DNA of 64,000 bases from Trichosporon coremiiforme (GCA_039545355.1 BCJJ01000015.1:806001-870000); one strand, 5' to 3'; shown: positions 32,980 through 45,800, counted from the first letter of the stretch. Program-made: numbers and translations. Notes: generated by a model from the letters alone, not told the origin.

Positions 32980-33416
32980 TCGATTGCTGTTGTGGGCGGC
33001 TCACTGCCACGGGCACACCGTCTGATAGGCTGACGAACGGCGTGGTTGCACCTCTTGTGCGAGTGAGGGACGGCACACGCTGAAAACAGCAGCGATCAGT
33101 GTTTCGAGTGCTGATCGGCATATACGGGCGCAACAGGTTTAGTGACCCGACTTTATATGACCGCACCAAGGCTTTCCCTGTTGACTGTCACACTGGCAGC
33201 GGCGCTCATGTGTACAGCGCAAAGCCGAGAGTTGGGAGAACACGCAGTAGCGGCTGTAGATCGCGAAAAGAGGACGGGTACGGCGAGGAGCGCGTTACTC
33301 ACAAGGCACTTCGAGCGAGTCTTGCAATAGGCTCTCTGTACGCCTTCCTCACGCCGATATGAGCTCGCACCCGCCCCGCTGCCGGGGTGGCCCTGCTCTC
33401 TCGGCCTCGTCCCATC

Positions 33417-33526
33417 GGTCGCGTGGCCCAATGGCAAGGCGTCTGACTACGACTTCAGCCCTTCGCAGTTCATTGCGGAGTTCCGAGGTAATCAGGAGAT
33501 TGCGGGTTCGATCCCCGTCGTGACCT
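33417..33526 (+). tRNA. tRNA-Arg(ACG), 38-nt intron
   Basis: Standard 72-nt body with anticodon ACG; intron 33453-33490. CTCGCACC begins 53 nt upstream, and ATC directly precedes the mature 5' end. Confidence 0.93.
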
Positions 33527-33901
33527 TTTTGAACGTGCGCATGCATGGTATAGAGAGGAAGAGACAGTTGTGAGAGGAGGCAGAAGTGTAGCGGGACCTG
33601 GAGAAAGATCAAAGATCACCGGTTGAGTGTGGCAACTGACCTGGGTTTTCGGATTTTTGTTTTTGTACGTCTGTTTTCGGTTTCTCAAGCACGCCGAGGG
33701 CAGTAGAGAGTCGCCTACGTCTCTCATGCCATTAGGACGATCTTCTTACAGCCGGAGCCGTGACAGAAAGTGTGAGTCATGGTGGTAATAGCTAGTGCTG
33801 ATTTTGCTAGCCCGATTACCATCACCCAGTAACTCACCCTTTCCTCTGTGGCCTTTCGACCTCCAAAACATTAAAAGACAACGCTCTCCAGCTTAGCTGT
33901 G

Positions 33902-33981
33902 CTTCCTGTCGGAGAATCGAACTCCGATCTCCCGCGGTCTGTCATGACAAGCGAGCATACTAGCCGTTATACGAACAGGAA
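33902..33981 (-). tRNA. tRNA-Asp(GTC), 8-nt intron
   Basis: Second Asp copy. Its acceptor (TTCCTGT/ACAGGAA) differs from the copy at 31931 by one compensated pair; intron 33937-33944. GGCGCC lies 41-46 nt upstream, as in the first copy. Confidence 0.9.
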
Positions 33982-34241
33982 GGAGCACGTCTGCATCTTG
34001 GGGCGTCCGCACGTGTTCGGCGGCGCCAGCGAGCGGCTGGGCAGTCTGCAGACAGACCAATACAACCAACAGGACACTGTGATGTCTAGGCGCCTTCATT
34101 AGGATGGAAGCCGAGACGTCGAAGTTGGGTGCCGACCCACAGAACCTGGTCCTCATTCGAGTCACTGGAGAACAGGAGGGTCCTTTATTCAGCCTCCTGC
34201 CATAACAGCCCTTTTGTATTCTCACCATCAACAGAGACGCC

Positions 34242-34256
34242 CTCGCACCGGCGCCG
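34242..34256 (+). promoter_or_regulatory. Conserved tRNA upstream element (representative copy)
   Basis: CTCGCACCGGCGCCG, starting 52 nt before the tRNA-Arg at 34294. The same box starts at 34744 and 35266 on the plus strand. Variants end at 22243, 63033 and 63552 on the minus strand and start at 33364, always 52-53 nt from the mature tRNA. Confidence 0.65.
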
Positions 34257-34293
34257 CTCTCGGCGTGGTGTTGGGTGCACGGCTCTTCCCATC

Positions 34294-34399
34294 GGTCGCG
34301 TGGCCCAATGGCAAGGCGTCTGACTACGACTCCCTCCCCGAGGTCATCTCGAGGATCAGAGTAATCAGGAGATTGCGGGTTCGATCCCCGTCGTGACCT
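34294..34399 (+). tRNA. tRNA-Arg(ACG), 34-nt intron
   Basis: Standard 72-nt body; intron 34330-34363. CTCGCACCGGCGCCG begins 52 nt upstream. Confidence 0.93.
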
Positions 34400-34795
34400 T
34401 TTGGCCGTCTGGAGGTGTACTGGAGCTTTTGGCTGTCAGTTCGATGGGGGGTGAGAAGGAGCAGGACGACGGAGATGAGGGGAGTGGATGTGTGCCACAC
34501 GACTTGGTATGGTGGTTTCAGCCGGCTATGTTGGGTGCTGCTGGAGGGGCGCCGAATTCCGGCTAAGCGTCTGATTTATATCCGTGTGAAGCAGCCTCCA
34601 CGTTCAACCAGGATCCTTCGCCGAATCTGTTACATTTAGCCTCTTCTCTGCGTACACTTCACCCTTCTACTTTCAAGCTTTCTACTCGCTGCAGGTCTCA
34701 CTGGGGGATCCGCTACTCACGACCGTTCACCCTCCCACCCACGCTCGCACCGGCGCCGACTCGGCCGCCTCCGCCCCTTCGGCGGCGTCAGTATC

Positions 34796-34904
34796 GGTCG
34801 CGTGGCCCAATGGCAAGGCGTCTGACTACGATCTCTCATCTCCGCAGCACATCGCGGGGCCAGGAGTAATCAGGAGATTGCGGGTTCGATCCCCGTCGTG
34901 ACCT
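34796..34904 (+). tRNA. tRNA-Arg(ACG), 37-nt intron
   Basis: Standard 72-nt body; intron 34832-34868. CTCGCACCGGCGCCG begins 52 nt upstream. Confidence 0.93.
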
Positions 34905-35317
34905 TTTGCAACGTCTGGAGACGTGCTGGGCTTTTGGACGCATGGAGGGTGGATACAGAGTGAAGGTCGGAAGGTGACGTGAGAAGGCGGTGGACTGGTG
35001 GACTGCCGCTCATGCCTGGGTAGATCGTTGCAACGTGATCTGTCTGGGAATCCGAGCACCTTGTACTTGCGCGAGGGAATTGGAGTATCGGTCTATAACC
35101 GTGGGAGGTCAGCTCGAAGCCAATTTGACGCTCCAGTTTAGGGTATTGATCCTCACCTTCCTTCTCACCCCACATCGTTTTCACTCGGTTGAACTCATCG
35201 CCCGCCGTTCAACTCACCGGAGACGTCTCCGACAAAGCATCGTCTCCCGCGAGGGCGCACGTGCCCTCGCACCGGCGCCGAGCCCACCCCGTTGCGCCCC
35301 CCGGCTTCACCAACATC

Positions 35318-35400
35318 GGTCGCGTGGCCCAATGGCAAGGCGTCTGACTACGATTTGCTCGTTCATCAGGAGATTGCGGGTTCGATCCCCGTCGTGACCT
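35318..35400 (+). tRNA. tRNA-Arg(ACG), 11-nt intron
   Basis: Standard 72-nt body; intron 35354-35364. CTCGCACCGGCGCCG begins 52 nt upstream; a TTTTT terminator follows. Confidence 0.93.
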
Positions 35401-35777
35401 TTTTGCGTTTTCTGAGGGTGCTATGCATGCACGAGCATGCTTGAGACTTGAGAAGGGGGACCAAGATGACGTTGGGAGAGGTGATGGTGTGGTGTGAAGG
35501 TGATTAGCCGGTGTGGCACTTGGGGAAGCTGCGTTAGCATGATTGTTGGGCGTATCTGACGGTGAAGCTACCGGGCTATGTGAATGCATGCAGAGTCCTT
35601 GATTTCATAACTGCTTCTCTTCGCTTCGCAATGCAAGTTGTCGTATCTAATTCTACTTCGTACTTTCACAGGTCTATTTCTCTCAAGTACATTTGACACC
35701 AGCCACAGGCCCCCTCCTCCACACACTCTCGCTCCATTTCGCAGCCCAAAGCCTCGTGAGTTCCAGCAGTGCTTCAC
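35401..35777. other. Intergenic between tRNA cluster and RhoGEF 3' end
   Basis: Nothing recognised beyond the tRNA terminator and the presumed RhoGEF 3' UTR. Confidence 0.55.
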
Positions 35778-38423
35778 TTAGAACTCGTGCTCGTACATAC
35801 TCCTCCCCTGGCCAGCATAAGAGTGCGCGTCGTCGTACACCTGATCCCTGGATCCGGGGCCAAGCATGTCGTCGTATTGTCTCGCATACCTCTCGAGTTC
35901 TGTCTCGCTGTACCCCGCCGGAATGTTGCCCGGATGTCCCGTCGTCGGCGTCGCAGCGCCCGGCGGCAAGTATCCGCTGAAGCTACTGCTCGTGCTACTG
36001 TGCCGGACATGGCGGGGCGGGAGAGGCGGGCTGTGGGGGTGGATCGGCGGCGCAGCGCCAGGCGGGAGCGAGTACGCCTGTCCGGGCGAGGCGGGGAAAC
36101 CCGAGGGGCGTGCGCTCTGCTGGCTACTTGAGCTCATGACGCTGAGTCTCCTGTCTGGTCCTCCGCTCGCGCGGCGGTTGCCGTATCCTCCCGCGGTGCG
36201 CCCCGAGAAGGAGGCAGGGGCGGTCCTATCGCCCATACTCAGGCTTGACGCATAGCTGCCCGAGCGCTCGCGGGCAGGACGCGGTGCGTCGAACGCGCTG
36301 CGGCCAGAATCACGCCCAGAGTCGAAGGACATGACGCTCGCGCGACGGGCGGCGATGGCGTCCTTCCGCGCCGTGTTTAGGAGATGCACCCATTCCGCCT
36401 TCGCCGATGTCGAGGGCGCCTTGAGACGCACCGTGTTCTTCGGATTGCCCGGGATCAGGGCGAAGATCGTCTCGGGGCCCGTGGCGATGGACAGGTCGAA
36501 GAGGGACATGGGCTGGGTGTCAGCTTGGCTCTGGACGGAGAACAGCTGAAGGAGTGCGAGGACCTCACTGGCCCCGTGCGCTCGGAAACTCACCATGCGG
36601 TACAGCCTCTCGTCCTCGATCAGGATCACGATGTCGTTACACAGCACCATCTGCAGCCTCCTGCCGCTCTTGGCCTTAGACACGGGACCCTCCTTGAGCA
36701 ACTTGCGCGGCCCTTGGTAAGCAGTTGGCGCAGTCAGGTCGATCCTTCCCTCGCCGCCGACCCAGAGCTGCTCTGAGAGCGTGTGCAGGCGCTCAGTCGC
36801 CTCGGCCTCGCGTACGCGCTCGTTGATGCGCGTCACCATGTCCTGCGCAATACCGAGGGCGACCTCGAGCTCGGCCTGGTCCTGGTCTTCGCGCGTGTAG
36901 TTCAGCACCTGCCGCAGAAGGAGGGGGTAGCGCGTAACGCGCTGCACTGGAACGTCAGCTGGGCTGCCAGCGTATCACAGCTACGCGTCAGACTGTAGGG
37001 GAGACTCACTCGGTTCCAGGAGGAAACTGCTAATGTCGAGACCACGAACAGCTGGCTCGCCATTACGTATCTCGACGAGCTTGGCGTCAAGCTCAGGCTT
37101 CTGCCTCCTGAGCTGGACCAACAGGCGGCGCGCATTCTCCTGGTTGAGGCAGTAGGGAATGTACACGTCGAGATCCTTCAGGTTCTCGTTCAAGATATGA
37201 GCAATGCTGTCAATGTACAGCCTGCACTGTTTTTGCCTCTCCTCGAGCAAAGACAGCAGGCGCGAGTTGAACATCATGATGTCCTCGATGTTGGCGAAGA
37301 TGACGCCAAGGCTCTGCTCGTCCAGCACGTCTATCAACTTCGCGTACCACACGCCGACCAGGAGCTGGACGTCCGCGACGTAAGATGCTTCCGTCGCTAT
37401 GAGCTCGAACAGGGCCTCTTGCCGCTTGCGCTCTTGCTGTGGCATCGTTTCTAATACCGATGCGTCCACGAGGGAGGACCACGTCTGCCCGAAGCCAGAA
37501 CCATGCTCTTCCTCCTGCTCGCCTTCGGGGAAGGGAGCCTTGGGAGCACTGATGGGCCCGCTGATCGGCGCGCTGGAGACCGGGCGAGAAATCACCGGCG
37601 CAGCCTTCGCGGGCTGGTGGACAGACCCGGTGATGCGACTGATGAAGCCCGAGAAGCGCTGCGTCGCACTCGGCGCCGGGGCAGCGGGAGTGGGTAGCGA
37701 CACCTCTGTGTGCACCTTTGGCGTAGCCGTGGGCCGCGGGGCAGGCTTGCTCTTCGTCTCGGCCAGGAAAGCCTCGTATCTTGCATAAGCGTCTTCAACC
37801 TCGATTGGTTCCTCTGCCGGAGATTCTGCCGGGGTGTTTTTCCCCGTGTCGTGCGCATGCAGGGCGCTCGGCTTGTGTGCCCTGCTCGGCACCGCTGGGG
37901 CCTGCTTCCGGCGCTGAGGGACGCCGGGCGGCTCACGCCTGATCTTGAGACCGGCCATGGCGAGCTGTTTCTCCCGCTCGGCCTCACGCCGAGCTCGCTC
38001 TTCCTCCTTCCGCTTGGCTTCCGCGTCCGCATCAGTGTCCGGATCAGGATCGTCAGACGTGTCCGACTCGTCGTCGGACCAGAAGGACAGAACGCTGTCT
38101 GCCTCCGAGTCTGCCTCGTCTACATCGTCCATCACGAAGATGCTGGATGAGCGAGAGCGGTTCGTGCGCAACGACGCGGGGTATGAGGCGTCGCCGCCGT
38201 TAGTAGGCACCGCGAGGGGTGCGATCTGCTGGGATGGCGGGGCGCCGTTTCCAAGACCGTTCCCCATGCCATCCTCGGCCGTCGTTGGTGAATCACTCAG
38301 GGTAGCGTCAGCTCGGTCCTCACCTCGCCCCTGCTGGTCGTTCGTGTCCGCGGCCATAAATCCTGCAGGTTCAGTCGGGGGCTCCACGACGACGACGGGC
38401 TGCGATGCGCTGGGAGACTCCAT
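35778..38423 (-). CDS. DH-PH Rho guanine nucleotide exchange factor
   Basis: Activates a Rho-family GTPase. Minus-strand exons 37010-38423, 36594-36946 and 35778-36512 encode 833 residues. The 63-nt intron 36947-37009 splits the Met of the diagnostic DH motif EPMQRVTRYPLLL. The 81-nt intron 36513-36593 (GTGAGT...GCTGACACCCAG) is a multiple of three, so retention gives 27 extra residues without a stop. The N-terminus is disordered and acidic with an RREAEREKQ coiled coil. DH spans about 335-540, PH about 560-670 (LYRMPMSLFDLSIATG strand), and the rest is a Ser/Gly/Pro-rich tail ending SMYEHEF. It lies in tandem behind the Pan1 homologue, about 120-175 bp downstream of its end. The GTPase partner cannot be told from sequence alone. 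Confidence 0.85.
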
Positions 38424-38598
38424 TTCCTTGTCCTTTTCCTTGTCTGTGATGTTGTGCGTCGTGATGGTCCGTTGGTATGAATTCGTTGCATTGAGAGAAG
38501 AGAGAGAGGAGAACAGAAAGAATGAAAATCATAAATATAATGTTTTAGCCTGTGATCACGGGAGTGTAAGAGAGAGTCTCAAAGAAAAGAGGCCACGC

Positions 38599-41500
38599 CT
38601 ACTCACCTATGAGCTCCACGTACGCCGCGGGCACGAGCAGCGCGCGGTCGCCCCGCTCCACCTTCCACCAGTCCGCGTCCGCGTCGTCGATGACCGTGAA
38701 CTCGTCGCCGGCCGTCAGCGACAGCTCCTCGGGCCCGTTCGCGGGATAGTCGTACAGCGCTCGGCCGGGCTTCTCGATGAACTCGGCCACGTAGCTGCTC
38801 GGCACCCAGCCGGCCAGGCCAGATGGCAGCGTGCCGTACCACCACTGTCCGTCCGGGTCGCGCGCCGGGTTCGCGAGCATGATCGTGTTCTCCTCGAAGG
38901 GAACGTCGCCATCGAACGAGCTCTGGTACGTGTACAGCGTGCGCACACGCAGTGAGCGGCTCAGGTCGATGTCGTCCATGCTGGGGCCGTCGGACACGGG
39001 ACCCTGGGCAGGAGACTGGGCAGCCGGGAACGAGCCGCCGACAGGGGTCGCAAAGTTCTCCTCCTCGTTCTGCTCCTCGGTCGGGGGAAGCGTGACAGCC
39101 TCGCCGTACGACTGCGCCGGGTTCGAGGCGTCAGCAGCGAGGCCGGCGTACCAGTCGGTCGACTGGCGGTGGTCGTGGCGGGGGACAAAGTCGTCCTCGG
39201 CGGGAGGAGCGGGGGGAGGAGCGATGGGGGCTGAGGGAGGCGAAGGAGGGGGAACCGGGACAGAGGTAATGTGGTCCGGGACGTGGTTGCCGCCAATGAC
39301 GGCACCAGTGACGGCGGGGCCACTGCGGTCGACCGTCTCAGTCTTGCGCAGCTTGGCACCGCCCTGGATCGACGACAGAAGCGCAGACATACCGCCACCG
39401 GTGGGGGCTCCACCGCCAAGCTTCTGCAGCGCGGCAGGGGGAGGAGCCTTGGGCGCAGGGGGGACGCCGTCGGTCGAGCCCGAGCGCGAGGGGCCACCGG
39501 TGATGTTACCGAAGAGAGCCGAGGCGAGGCCTGCGCGCTTGTCGCGCGAGTAGTCAAACTCGTCGTCGCTGCTGTCCGACTCATCCTGGTCCTTCTCCTG
39601 GATGACGTCCCAGTCATCGTCCGGGGGAGGGGCCGAGTTAACGCGCGCTGGGGCGGACGCCGGCTGAGGGGGTGGGGGAGGAGGGGGGGGGGGGGGGGGG
39701 GCGGGGGGAGCGGGAGGCGCAGCCGCGGGTGTCGACGCAGCAGAGCCGGACGAGGGAGGGGGCCGGAAGAAGGGGTTGAATCCAGAGGTAGGCTTGACCG
39801 GCGATACGGGGGCGTCACCAGATTGCTTGCGGTGGAACGGGTTGTGCGAGCCGGTGCCAGGTGCGGGAAGGCTGGGAGACGTAGGGGCCTCCTGGGGCTG
39901 GGGCGTGGACGCAGACGAGCGAGCCTTGCGGGCAGCAAGCAGCTCCTCTTCCCTTCGCCTCTCCTCCTCCTCTTCCTCCTGCATGCGCCTCAGGCGCTCC
40001 CTCCTCTCAGCCATCTTCCGCTTGTGCTCCTCCTCCCGCCTGCGCAGCTCAGCCTCCTCGGAGTCCTCATCCTCAGGCGTAGAGACCTTGACGGCGGGAG
40101 GAGCGGGCGGCGGGGCAGCAGTGCGGGGAGTCGGCGCAGGAGGCGGGGCCCTGGAGCGAGGAGCGGGCGGGGGCGGTCCAGGCTTCTTTGAAGACTTCGG
40201 GGGCGGGGGCGCGTTAGCAGGGGGGGTGTCGGGAGCACCGCCACTGGCGCTGGCGATACGCTGACGGCGAGCCTCCTCGCGGGCCATCTGCTCCTCGTCG
40301 GCCCTCTTTGCCTTCTCCTCGGCCTCCTTCTTCTCCTGCGCGAGGCGCGCCTCGGTGTCGTCAGCTGCAGACTCGTCAGCGGGACCAGTGTCGATACCGA
40401 GAGCACGCATACGCTCCTGGATACGGCGCTGGGCCTGCTCCTTGATCGAAAGCTTGGGCTTGGGCGAGGCAGCAGGCGGGGGAGGCGTAGGCGCGGCAGC
40501 GGGAGTCTCCTTTTTGGGTGCGGGCGAGACAGGGCGCTTGGTGTCGCGGTCGCGGCCATCTCGGCGGTCGGCGCCGTTGCGATCCCTGTCCTCGCGGCGG
40601 TCGCGGGAGCTGTCACGGCGGCGGTCGTAGTCACTGTCGCGGTCACGATTCCGGTCGTAGTCGCGATCCCGATTGCGGTAGTCGCGGTCGCGCGACGAGT
40701 CACGGCGGTAGCGGTCACGAGACGAGTCGCGGCGACGGTCATAGTCGTAGTCGCGGTCGCGGCTGCGGTCCCTGCTCCTATCGCGACGGTCGTAGGAGCC
40801 ACGGAGCCAGTCCTCGCGGTCGCGGTCGTCGAAGCGGCCGTGGGTCTCGTTCCGTCGATCGCGGGCGCGGGCACCGGCGCGCTCCTCCATGCGCTTCTCG
40901 TCCTCCCGGCGCTTCTGCTTACGCTCCAGCTCGGGGAGCTTCTCGTGCATGAGGTACATCATCTCACGCTCGAGCTTGCGGCGCTCCTCGTCCTTCTCAT
41001 GCGTGCGGCGGCCCTTCGAGACGTAATCGAGATCCTCCTTGAAGCGGCGGACCTTGTACTTGATGTCCTCGATCTCCTCCTCGAGCCGCTCGTCCTCCTC
41101 GGTCTTGCGGTCACGGTCCTTGCCCGCCTTGTCGAGCATGGTGGAGGTATTCTCGAGCTGGCGGCGCAGATCCGAGATCTCGGCGGACGGATCCTCGCCC
41201 TCGTAGCGCACAGCCTTGCGGTCGAGGTGTCGCGACGAGGAGCGGTAGCCGCCAGAGGACGTGTCATCGTGCTTGTAGACCTTAGCGTCTTTGGACTGCG
41301 GGCCCGAGACTCCGTACACGGGTGATGCATCCTGAGAGCGTGTGGTCTGCTCGTGCTTGAGGAGGTCCTTCATGAAGTTAACGGTCGTGTCGATGTCGCG
41401 CATCGACGCAGGCACGAGCTCGGGGGGCAGCTGGTCAGGGATCTGGTTTCCATGGAGCGCACGGTAGATGAGGCCCATGGCGACGTGGAACTCGGGGAGG

Positions 41501-42439
41501 TTGAGCTTTCCGCGGTTGTTCGAGTCGGCGAGGTTCCAAATCTTCATGAGGTCCTCCTGTCCGAGGCCGGACTGGCCGAACACTTCGCGCGCCATGTCGC
41601 CAGTGAGGAAGCCGTCGCCCTTGGTGTCCCAAGCGCGGAAAATCTGGTCGTAGTCCTTCTTCTCCTGGCGCGAGAGCGCCCAGGGGATCTTGGGCGTGTT
41701 GACACTGGGGTTTTGGATGAGGCTCTGGAACGTCTGCTGCAGAGGCTGCTGCTGCTGGCCCCCGAACTGGGGCATACCGCCGGAGAAGGGCTGTGAAGAT
41801 CAGTAACTTGTCACTGGTCACGTCGGCTGTCGGGTAACTTACCTGCGACATGTTGCTGGGCATGAACGTCTGCATCATTGCCTGCAGACGGGGATCATGC
41901 ACACCAGTAGGCTGTGCGCGGAGGCCGCCCATGCCCGTGGGCTGGGACATAAGGCCGCCGCCGCCCATACCCATACCAGTCGGTTGCGACATCATCCCGC
42001 CCATGCCTGTCGGCTGAGACATGAGACCACCGCCTCCGCCCGGGAATCCGGTGGGCTGCGACGACAGACCGCCCTGGAAGCTTCCCTGGCGCTGGGGACC
42101 GCCGAACGATCCCGGTGGCGGGGGAGCGTTGAGAAAGGCGTACTGATTGTTGCCGGAGCCCGAGTTGGTAGCGCGGACTCCGCCCATGCCAGTCGGAGCG
42201 GACGACATGCCGCCCATGCCGCCCATGCCCATGCCTCCCATGCCGCCCATGGGCATGCCGGTCTGCTGGGCCTGCATGCCCGGCATGCCAGTCTGCATGG
42301 GGCGCTGCTGCTGGACCTGTCCGAAACCGGTCGGCTGGGTCTGCATGAAGCTCGGCTGTTGCTGGCCGCCCATGCCGCCGGATTGGAATCCGCTGCCGTA
42401 GCCGAACTGCTGTTGCTGAGGCCACTGGTTTGGCTGCAT
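38599..42439 (-). CDS. PAN1: Pan1/intersectin-type endocytic scaffold (EH, coiled coil, WH2, two SH3)
   Basis: Actin-patch scaffold of clathrin endocytosis. Exons 41843-42439 and 38599-41790 (52-nt intron) give 1,262 residues. The N-terminus has five (L/M)XXQPTG repeats, the consensus phosphorylated by Prk1/Ark kinases in yeast Pan1. A single EH domain follows at about 240-330 (DTKGDGFLTG, LADSNNRGKLNLPEF), then a coiled coil, an Arg-Asp/Ser repeat tract (RDRSRDRDYDYDRRRD), and proline-rich blocks, one coded by a 19-base C run (39683-39701). A WH2-like actin-binding motif (SALLSSIQGGAKLRKT) follows. Two C-terminal SH3 domains end the protein, about 1143-1203 (TLYTYQSSFDGDVPF) and 1205-1262 (ALYDYPANGPEELSL). 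A donor-like GTGAGT sits on the stop codon, so splicing to 38545-38549 would replace the last Glu. Yeast Pan1 has two EH domains and no SH3. Confidence 0.82.
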
Positions 42440-42854
42440 CGTGGGGGGTGGCGCGATGCGCGATGCCAGTGGTGTGGTGTTCGGAAGGGTTACAAAGGAA
42501 AGAAAGAGATAGAGGTTGAAGGATGAGAAGATGCTGTGCGGTGACGGTGTGATGGAGTCGCCCTACCTGCGAGCACCTGCGCACACTCGGAGGCGCCTGG
42601 GTGAGGGATGACGAGGAGCCTGGGGTGGAGACTTCGGTTCCAGCAACGCCATTGGCTGGGAGCCTAGAACGGATCATTTCAGGGCACAATGCACGCGACG
42701 ATCGCATGTTGGCTGGCTGCGCGCGGTGCTGTCAGTCACGTGACTAACTGATGATTCTAAATGCTTCCGTCTCCTACACGTGACTCGTCTTTGCCACGCG
42801 GCCGGGACCTCTTTAGAAACCATCGTGAGAAGGTAAGTAGAATTCGGGTGAGGC
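42440..42854. promoter_or_regulatory. Divergent promoter region PAN1/WDR7-like
   Basis: Short shared region. A GTAAGT after AACCATCGTGAGAAG (near 42833) could be a 5' UTR donor for the rightward gene. Confidence 0.5.
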
Positions 42855-45800
42855 ATGAGCGTCACCCAGACACATGGCACAGTCGGTGGCAACTTTGGCG
42901 CCCTGACATCATCCGGCCATGTCACTCGGCGCATACCGACTCCAGCCGATCACCCGCCATCCATCTTGACCACCCTGCATTACCGCTTCACACCTCAACA
43001 TATCCACTCCCATCATTTCATGACTCGGCCGCCCCCGCCGATTCTACCCTTTCTGCCTGATGTGCAGGTTGGAGGTGCTTTGCCGGCCCGGCCGGTGAAG
43101 ATAGCCGCCTGGTCGGTGGGGTCGACACGCCAAGTCGCCCTCGCCTGCGAAGACAACACCGTCTGGGTCACCACATCCTGTGTCGGTCCCTCCAACAGCC
43201 TTGTCCCAGACCTCTCGCTGCCGGCAGCCTATTCCTCGAGCTCTCAACCGATCGGACGACCACGCGCTACGTCATCCGCCTCCTCCATCCTGTCCGGATC
43301 TCGAAGACCGTTCAGCCCCTCATCTTCTACCCCGCGAGCGTCACTCTCCCTCACTTCGCCGACGCTCACCTCTGTCTCCGATGCGACTGCCGCGCCAGCC
43401 CCTCCTGACGCTCATGCCCACCGCAATTCTACGTCGGACTGCGCAGACCTCCGCGACTACCTGCGTGAGCAAGTGGAGTCCGACGAGCGGTCCAGCCTGG
43501 GGCTTGGATTGGCCGGTCTCACTCGGCGTGGAATCCAGGTTTCCAGCCGTGATTCGTCCACCCGAGGAGACGAGACGCCCCGCTCCTCCGCCTCGAACAC
43601 TAGCAAAGCGGAATCGACTGGGACCGGTATCACGCATCGGCTATCAGGGCTGTGGGGCAAGAATGATAACGATGATCTCGCGGCCAAGACGAAGTGGAAA
43701 CAGGACGAGATGGCGGTGGAGGCTGAAATGGCGAGGGAGGAGGCCGAAGACGTGAAGGAGAAGGACGACCTGGCTGTTATCGCCTCAAGAGCAGGGAAGG
43801 AGGGCGGCGGCAAGGACGGCGCCTCGTCCTGTTGCCCGACACCTCGACTCAGCGACGATGCCAAACCGCCTGTCCGCGTCGTCCTGCCGAATCCCGAGCG
43901 AGGTACCATCATTGATGTCGCGGTGATGGAGGACGTCGGATGCCTCGTCGTGCTCCGAGATGTGGGTCTGCTCGACATCATCTCGCTGCAGACGCTTGAT
44001 CCGGTGTCTGCGACGAGTCTCGACTTTGTGTCTGTTGATGGCAAACTGCCCAAACTCACTCACAGCTGGCTCTGGCGAGGAGTCCACCTCGCCGTACGCG
44101 AGGAAGGTACCTTGTTGATTGCGCATGGCGAGCCGTGGCCGAGCCCATGGCCGAGTCCGAACGGCGACGTGACTCGAGTCGTCATGCTGAACGTTCCGGG
44201 CTACAAGTGCGTCGCCATCTTAGAGCTGCCCGGCATCGGTGACGTCGGCGTCACATCGGGTGGGGAGTCTAGTTACCTCCTCCACTCGAGCAGCGAGTCT
44301 CTCACTTCGTACCCGATAAACTTCCCGTCTTCGGCTCCCTCGAGCCGATCTCACACTCCGGTCTCGCCCAACGATAGTCCGAAGCAGCGCAGCGCAAGCG
44401 GGCCGGCCAGCGCGTCGACCTCGGCAGGACCCTCGCCCTACCTCCGGCCAGAGGGACAGCGGAGACCCGGTGCTCTGGCCTCGGTGCGGGTGATGAGTGC
44501 TCGTCATGAGTTGGGCTTGGCGAAGCTCCTCGGCAACAAGAAAGTTGCGGAGAAGGACAATGCTAACGGCGTCCACGAGCCACCAACAGTAGGCGTTGAG
44601 GCTGGAGTCGAGGTGCAGAGAGACGGAGGCAGCCTGTGGAACCGCATCCTGTTGCACGTAAACGGACAAGGTCTAGGCCTGACTGACAAGTACATTGAGG
44701 TAAGCTGGCTCATCTCGGGCACATTAGCTAACTAGCAGGTTTTCGATTTCGATGGAAAGAAGCTCCACGTCCGAGGTGAGATCGTGCTTGACAAGGAAGC
44801 TGGCAAGATCTCTGACGCGGTCTTCACATCGGACTGGCACGACGTGTGCATTGTCACGGAGGCCGACACGCAAGTCTACAGCCGTCAGGGATCGCTGCAG
44901 CTGAACCTGAAGTGGAACCTGAGACGGACGTTCCTGGCGGAATCGGCTTGCATTTCCAGCGGCACGCTGTATGCAACTGAGTCGAGTGCAGTGATCAATG
45001 TCGACCTCGGCACGATGGAACGGAAGACCGAGCAGCGGCTGGTGCAGCCTACGGCAGGCGACAACCTGTGCCCGTACGGGCCGAACATTGTTTTCGTTGC
45101 CGACAGTGAGCTTTTTTTCGCACGGGAGATGAGCTGACAGACAGACGATGGATGTGTGGCGACCCAGTCACTGTCGGACTTCCTGCAGGAGAAGGCTCCA
45201 GTACACGAAGAGACAGATAACGATCGGTTCCCGTCTCCAGTAACTTTCTCATGCGTCGTCCCTTCACAATACGCCGAGGGAGGACACCTCTTCGTGGCCG
45301 GCGACGCCGATGGCTCCATCCGGTTATTTGATGCCTCCTCGGTCAAGCCGCGAGGCACGTGGACCCTGTTCGACGACCCGGTCCGCTCGGCGACGCTCAT
45401 TGATCCAAACTCTGCGAAAGTGGGAAAACTTGCTGGAAAGCTCCTCTGCACATCAGAGCGAGGGTCTGTCGCCGTGCTGGACCTGAAGGAGATGGACGAT
45501 ATGTTTGTGATCCCCGCCGCCCGTGCCCCGATGACCCGCATCTTCGTCGGCGGCCACAGCATTCTGCTAGCGTACGAGAACGCCAAGGCGCGGGTGTGGA
45601 ACTTCGAGACGGGCGAGTTCCGCCGCTCAACAGGTCTAGACGCTGCCGACGACATGCTGAACGTCGGCGACTGGGTCGAGGTTCGCTTCTATGACCCGCC
45701 AGCGATCGACGGGCCTCTGACCAAGGTCAACGGACCGACGCCGTTAGACTCCAATCTCGGCAGGCTCCTTCAGCTCGATCTCCAGCAACTGGTGGGATGG

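Noticed and set aside
31391..35400. CRISPR-like or satellite array suggested by the evenly repeated blocks
   Set aside because: The repeated blocks are complete tRNA genes with cloverleaf pairing and introns; this is eukaryotic nuclear DNA.
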